Source: Paenibacillus mangrovi
GTDB taxonomy: Bacteria > Bacillota > Bacilli > Paenibacillales > Paenibacillaceae
Direction of reading: 5' to 3'
Assembly: GCF_022898935.1 (NCBI RefSeq)
Contig: NZ_JALIRP010000006.1
Location: 124,001 to 188,000, forward strand
DNA: 64,000 bases
Part shown: positions 61,260 to 64,000 of the stretch, piece after piece
Layout: each line of letters starts with the position of its first letter
Position numbering within the stretch: position 1 is the first letter of the stretch
Program-made: the position numbers and the translations under genes
The notes under the pieces: generated by a model
Seen by the model: the letters and a program-made list of their open reading frames with translations, nothing else
The model's database searches: none
Told to the model about the DNA's origin: nothing

Positions 61260-61616
61260 ATGAGCAGCCCCATACAGAACCAAATTCAGACGGTATTCAT
61301 ACCAGTAAGCAGCATTGAAGCGGCGCGGGATTGGTATTGCGATATTTTGGGCGTCCCTGCGGATGGAGAAATACTGCATGGCCATCTGTTCATTCTCCCA
61401 ATGAAGGGATCTGCGGGCATCATTCTGGACAGCCGGATTTATGCACCAGACCATGTGTTTCGCATTCCTGCCGTACAGCTGCTTACGGATGACATTGAGA
61501 AATCTTATGTGTATATGAAGGAGAGAAACGTCGAGCTTGTTACGGAAATTCAATATAATCAATGGTTTAATTTTAAAGACCCTGACGGAAACATGCTCAT
61601 GATCTGCAAATGCTGA
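61260..61616 (+). CDS. VOC family protein
   Basis: A 118-residue VOC-fold protein: QTVFIPVSSIEAARDWYCDI, LGVPADGEILHGHLFILPMK, FRIPAVQLLTDDIEKSYVYM and FNFKDPDGNMLMICKC with the typical K-D-P-D-G-N. Start at ATG 61260 behind AAAGGAGCG. Substrate unknown; possibly a drug-binding or dioxygenase-like protein. Confidence 0.87.
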   Translation: MSSPIQNQIQTVFIPVSSIEAARDWYCDILGVPADGEILHGHLFILPMKGSAGIILDSRIYAPDHVFRIPAVQLLTDDIEKSYVYMKERNVELVTEIQYNQWFNFKDPDGNMLMICKC

Positions 61617-61667
61617 TGGAGAAGGAGCAGTAGTATGTCTACAGCTGATACTTGGGAGGGATTCACT

Positions 61668-62405
61668 ATGCCAAAGCGTTGTTTTATCATCACGGGAACA
61701 TCAAAAGGGATGGGCGAGGCCCTCAGCCGAACCATGCTCGATCGAGGAGATACTGTATACGGTATTTCGAGAAGCGAAGCAGCCGAAACACTGGCTCAGC
61801 GACCCGGTTATATCCATACCCGCTTTGATCTGATGCAGACCGCTCATATCGATAGGATGTTGTGCTCCATTCTGCAGCAGATCGATCCGGATGAATATGA
61901 GATGATATGCCTAGTGAACAACGCGGCGATGCTTGAGCCTTTAAAGCTTGTGGAAGACATGCTGCCTGAGGAAGTGACCGCGAATATCCAGATCAGCCTG
62001 ATTGCCCCGATGATACTGACATCCGTGTTTATCCGCGACACCAGAGGGTGGGAAATCCGGAAAAAGGTTGTCCAGATTACATCAGGCTCAGGCTCTGCTG
62101 CCAATCCGGCCATGAGTGTTTATTCTACTGCCAAAGCAGGCCTGAACATGTTCACCCGATGTGCCGGAACTGAGCTTTCGGATCGCGTGGAGGTGATTGC
62201 AGTGGATCCCGGAATGGTGGATACGCCGATGCAGGCGATTGCTAGGAACAAGAATGCTGAGGATTTTGCCTTGTCCGTATACTTTGAGCAGGCGTATCAA
62301 GCGGGACAGCTGAAAAAACCCGATGAGCTCGCAGAACATCTGGCACGGATCATAGACGCCAGACTGGAATCCGGAAGAGTGCTGACTTACTTAGAAAACG
62401 AGTAA
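61668..62405 (+). CDS. short-chain dehydrogenase/reductase (SDR)
   Basis: A 245-residue SDR: TGTSKGMGEALSRTMLDRG at about residues 9-27 (T-G-x-x-x-G-x-G), CLVNNAAMLEPLK (NNA motif), and the active site ITSGSGSAANPAMSVYSTAK with Ser and Y-S-T-A-K. Substrate unknown; related to (R)-benzil and sepiapterin-type reductases. Start at ATG 61668 behind GGGAGGG; ATG 61635 also has a ribosome site and cannot be excluded. Confidence 0.87.
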   Translation: MPKRCFIITGTSKGMGEALSRTMLDRGDTVYGISRSEAAETLAQRPGYIHTRFDLMQTAHIDRMLCSILQQIDPDEYEMICLVNNAAMLEPLKLVEDMLPEEVTANIQISLIAPMILTSVFIRDTRGWEIRKKVVQITSGSGSAANPAMSVYSTAKAGLNMFTRCAGTELSDRVEVIAVDPGMVDTPMQAIARNKNAEDFALSVYFEQAYQAGQLKKPDELAEHLARIIDARLESGRVLTYLENE

Positions 62406-62433
62406 TAATTTAAACGAAAGAGGCATTAAAAAG

Positions 62434-63003
62434 ATGAATCATAGTGCAGAGAATCATATTTTCACGATCGAGTGCAAGGACATCATCCTGCGTGAATACC
62501 TGGTTGACGATGTAGAAGCGTTGTGTGCATTAACCCGTCAGCCCGAGATCAAGGAATTTTTGCCGGATTGGGACGTGCCACTCGCACAGAGAGTGGAGTG
62601 GATCACCCATTATGAAACCGTAGATAACCAGCGTTTTCTGCAAGCTGCCGCGAAGGATGGAAAGGTGGGCGGTATTCCGCTTCGGTTGGGAATCATTTTG
62701 AAGGAGAGCGGGGAATTTATTGGCTGGTGCAACACCCTGATGAAGGAAGAGATGCCGAAACCGAACCGTGAGATTATGTACGCTATTTCCAATCAGCACA
62801 CGAAAAAAGGCTACACGACCCAGGCTGTGCAGTCACTGGCAAAGTACTTGTTTTCTCATACGGATGTAATGATGCTGAACGCGATAGCATTAACCCACAA
62901 TATTGCCTCCAACAAGGTAATTCGGAAAAGCGGTTTTGAATACGTGGATCTAATTGAGATAGAAGGTAAGACCTACAACCATTACAAGCTTTACAAAGCT
63001 TAA
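62434..63003 (+). CDS. GNAT family N-acetyltransferase (RimJ/RimL-like)
   Basis: A 189-residue GNAT: IILREYLVDDVEALCALTRQ, FIGWCNTLMKEEMPKPNREI, then IMYAISNQHTKKGYTTQAVQ (motif A with K-K-G-Y-x-T) and ALTHNIASNKVIRKSGFEYV. This is the ribosomal-protein/small-molecule RimJ/RimL type. CGAAAGAGGCA precedes ATG 62434. Confidence 0.85.
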   Translation: MNHSAENHIFTIECKDIILREYLVDDVEALCALTRQPEIKEFLPDWDVPLAQRVEWITHYETVDNQRFLQAAAKDGKVGGIPLRLGIILKESGEFIGWCNTLMKEEMPKPNREIMYAISNQHTKKGYTTQAVQSLAKYLFSHTDVMMLNAIALTHNIASNKVIRKSGFEYVDLIEIEGKTYNHYKLYKA

Positions 63004-63047
63004 CTTTATGCAAGAACTACCGGAAGAAATCGATGAAGGGGGAGAGA

Positions 63048-63956
63048 ATGAACATACCTAATGAGTTTTACATTAAGGTCAAACAGATATATGGTGAGGT
63101 CGGTGAAGATTGGCTAGCACGTTTGCCAGACATTATCGATAGGTGTAGCGGTAAATGGGGTCTTAGCGAACTTGTTTTGTTAGACAATTACACAAACGCA
63201 GTACTGTATGGAACCAGCAGATTCTTTGGGGATGTCGTATTGAAAATTGGTATGGATATCACCTCTGAGATCAAAGCGATGTCTCGATTTAACGAGCTGG
63301 CTATTTGTCATTGCTACGTTGCAGATGAGCCTCTAGGTGCACTTCTCTTGGAACGTGTTATGCCAGGAAATGATCTAACAACGATTTCTTCTGAAGAGGA
63401 ACGAATTAACATAGCCGCTAACCTTATGTTACATTTGAGCGTATTTTCCGATACTGAAGTTGAGTTTCCTACATACCACCAATGGATAGAGAATGATTTT
63501 AATCGTATCCGCCGGGAAAGAACAGTGAATGAGTCAATGATTCGTTATATGGAGTTAGCTGAAAAGTTCTTTCAAGAAATGCAGTCACTCGGACGAATTC
63601 CGAAGCTGCTGCACGGCGATTTGCACCATGAAAACATACTTCAAGACAGAAGTGGTCATTGGAAGGCAATCGATCCTAAAGGTGTCATTGGTACACCGTG
63701 TCTGGAGAGTGCTCGATTCATCGTCAATCAGGTAGGACGGGTCCCAGAAAATGAAAAATCTCATTCTCTAGCAACTATGGCTAATAAGTTTAGTGGAATA
63801 TTTAAGGAATCTCCTCGAATAATTACATATGGCGCATTCATCGATTTAGTGCTAATTCTTTGTTGTATGTATGAGAATAACGATGATCCGCGAGATATTT
63901 TACAGTCTCAGGCTGAATGCCAAATTTATCTCGATTTTATTGAATCTTGCTCATGA
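63048..63956 (+). CDS. aminoglycoside phosphotransferase, APH(6)/hydroxyurea kinase-like
   Basis: A 302-residue kinase. The catalytic loop LLHGDLHHENILQDRSGHW (about residues 190-208; H-G-D-x-x-x-x-N) and KAIDPKGVIGTPCLESARFI (D-P-K-G motif) identify the APH(6)-type family (streptomycin 6-phosphotransferase-like, also hydroxyurea). Upstream, VLKIGMDITSEIKAMSRFNE carries the ATP Lys. Streptomycin or a similar compound may be the substrate, not proven. Start at ATG 63048 behind AAGGGGGAGAG. Confidence 0.85.
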   Translation: MNIPNEFYIKVKQIYGEVGEDWLARLPDIIDRCSGKWGLSELVLLDNYTNAVLYGTSRFFGDVVLKIGMDITSEIKAMSRFNELAICHCYVADEPLGALLLERVMPGNDLTTISSEEERINIAANLMLHLSVFSDTEVEFPTYHQWIENDFNRIRRERTVNESMIRYMELAEKFFQEMQSLGRIPKLLHGDLHHENILQDRSGHWKAIDPKGVIGTPCLESARFIVNQVGRVPENEKSHSLATMANKFSGIFKESPRIITYGAFIDLVLILCCMYENNDDPRDILQSQAECQIYLDFIESCS

Positions 63957-64000
63957 AGCTCGAAATTACTTTGCGCACTTGAATGTTGCAAACCAGGAAA

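Overview
The window reads as a Gram-positive chromosome, most likely Paenibacillus or a close relative. Genes start behind strong AGGAGG-type ribosome sites. There is an LplB/LplC/LplA-type sugar ABC transporter beside a membrane-anchored AraC regulator, two GH29 fucosidases, and many GNAT, VOC, DinB and kinase-like housekeeping or resistance-type genes. This is inference from gene content; no rRNA or other phylogenetic marker is present.

Region 1 (1-3.4 kb): an SDR oxidoreductase, a GNAT acetyltransferase and a lipoprotein with a copper-amine-oxidase-N domain.

Region 2 (3.46-28.35 kb) is the remarkable part: an integron-like gene-cassette array in a Gram-positive background. It begins with a broken tyrosine recombinase gene. 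A short segment carrying a perfect 10-bp inverted repeat follows (candidate attI). Then come about 25 small cassettes, each with usually one AT-rich gene on the + strand, separated by about 150-200 bp GC-rich folded sites. Each site begins with an xxxTAAC-type core and ends in GTTAxxx. The first about 18 bases of a cassette (starting at GTT) are the near-perfect reverse complement of the last about 18 bases of the same cassette (ending in AAC), while neighbouring cassettes have different arms. That is the pattern expected if cassettes circularise and insert at G^TT, as in integrons. The site interiors show several helices whose stems change sequence in a compensatory way. The recombinase lacks the patch typical of IntI, points toward the array, and has lost an internal segment. 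Sites and cassettes toward the distal end are increasingly truncated. Cargo includes DinB-like proteins, P-loop small-molecule kinases, VOC proteins, SRPBCC, an LprI-like lipoprotein, methyltransferases, a probable type I toxin, a HEPN-like protein, an Imm26 remnant and several unknowns. A non-autonomous element with IS21-like ends interrupts one site.

Region 3 (25.9-37.8 kb): a transition zone with an alpha/beta hydrolase, DJ-1 and GNAT pieces and small membrane proteins. Ordinary chromosome follows: DUF3995 protein, a secreted beta-helix protein, VIT1/CCC1 transporter, YHYH peptide, thyX, a frameshifted histidine phosphatase, a methyltransferase, a phospholipase-like protein, GNAT and inositol monophosphatase.

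Region 4 (38.1-51.8 kb): a glycan-use locus. Two permeases and a binding lipoprotein import a sugar, and an AraC-type sensor-regulator is encoded on the opposite strand. Two GH29 alpha-L-fucosidases, a CBM9-like protein, a transglutaminase-like protein and a GH18 protein follow. A cre-like palindrome precedes the transporter.

Region 5 (52-64 kb): a string of small enzymes in one orientation (four GNATs, MBL hydrolase, TmrB-like and other P-loop kinases, TauE/SafE transporter with a frameshift, methyltransferase, monooxygenase, nitrilase-like, VOC, SDR, APH(6)-like kinase), typical of Paenibacillus accessory chromosome.
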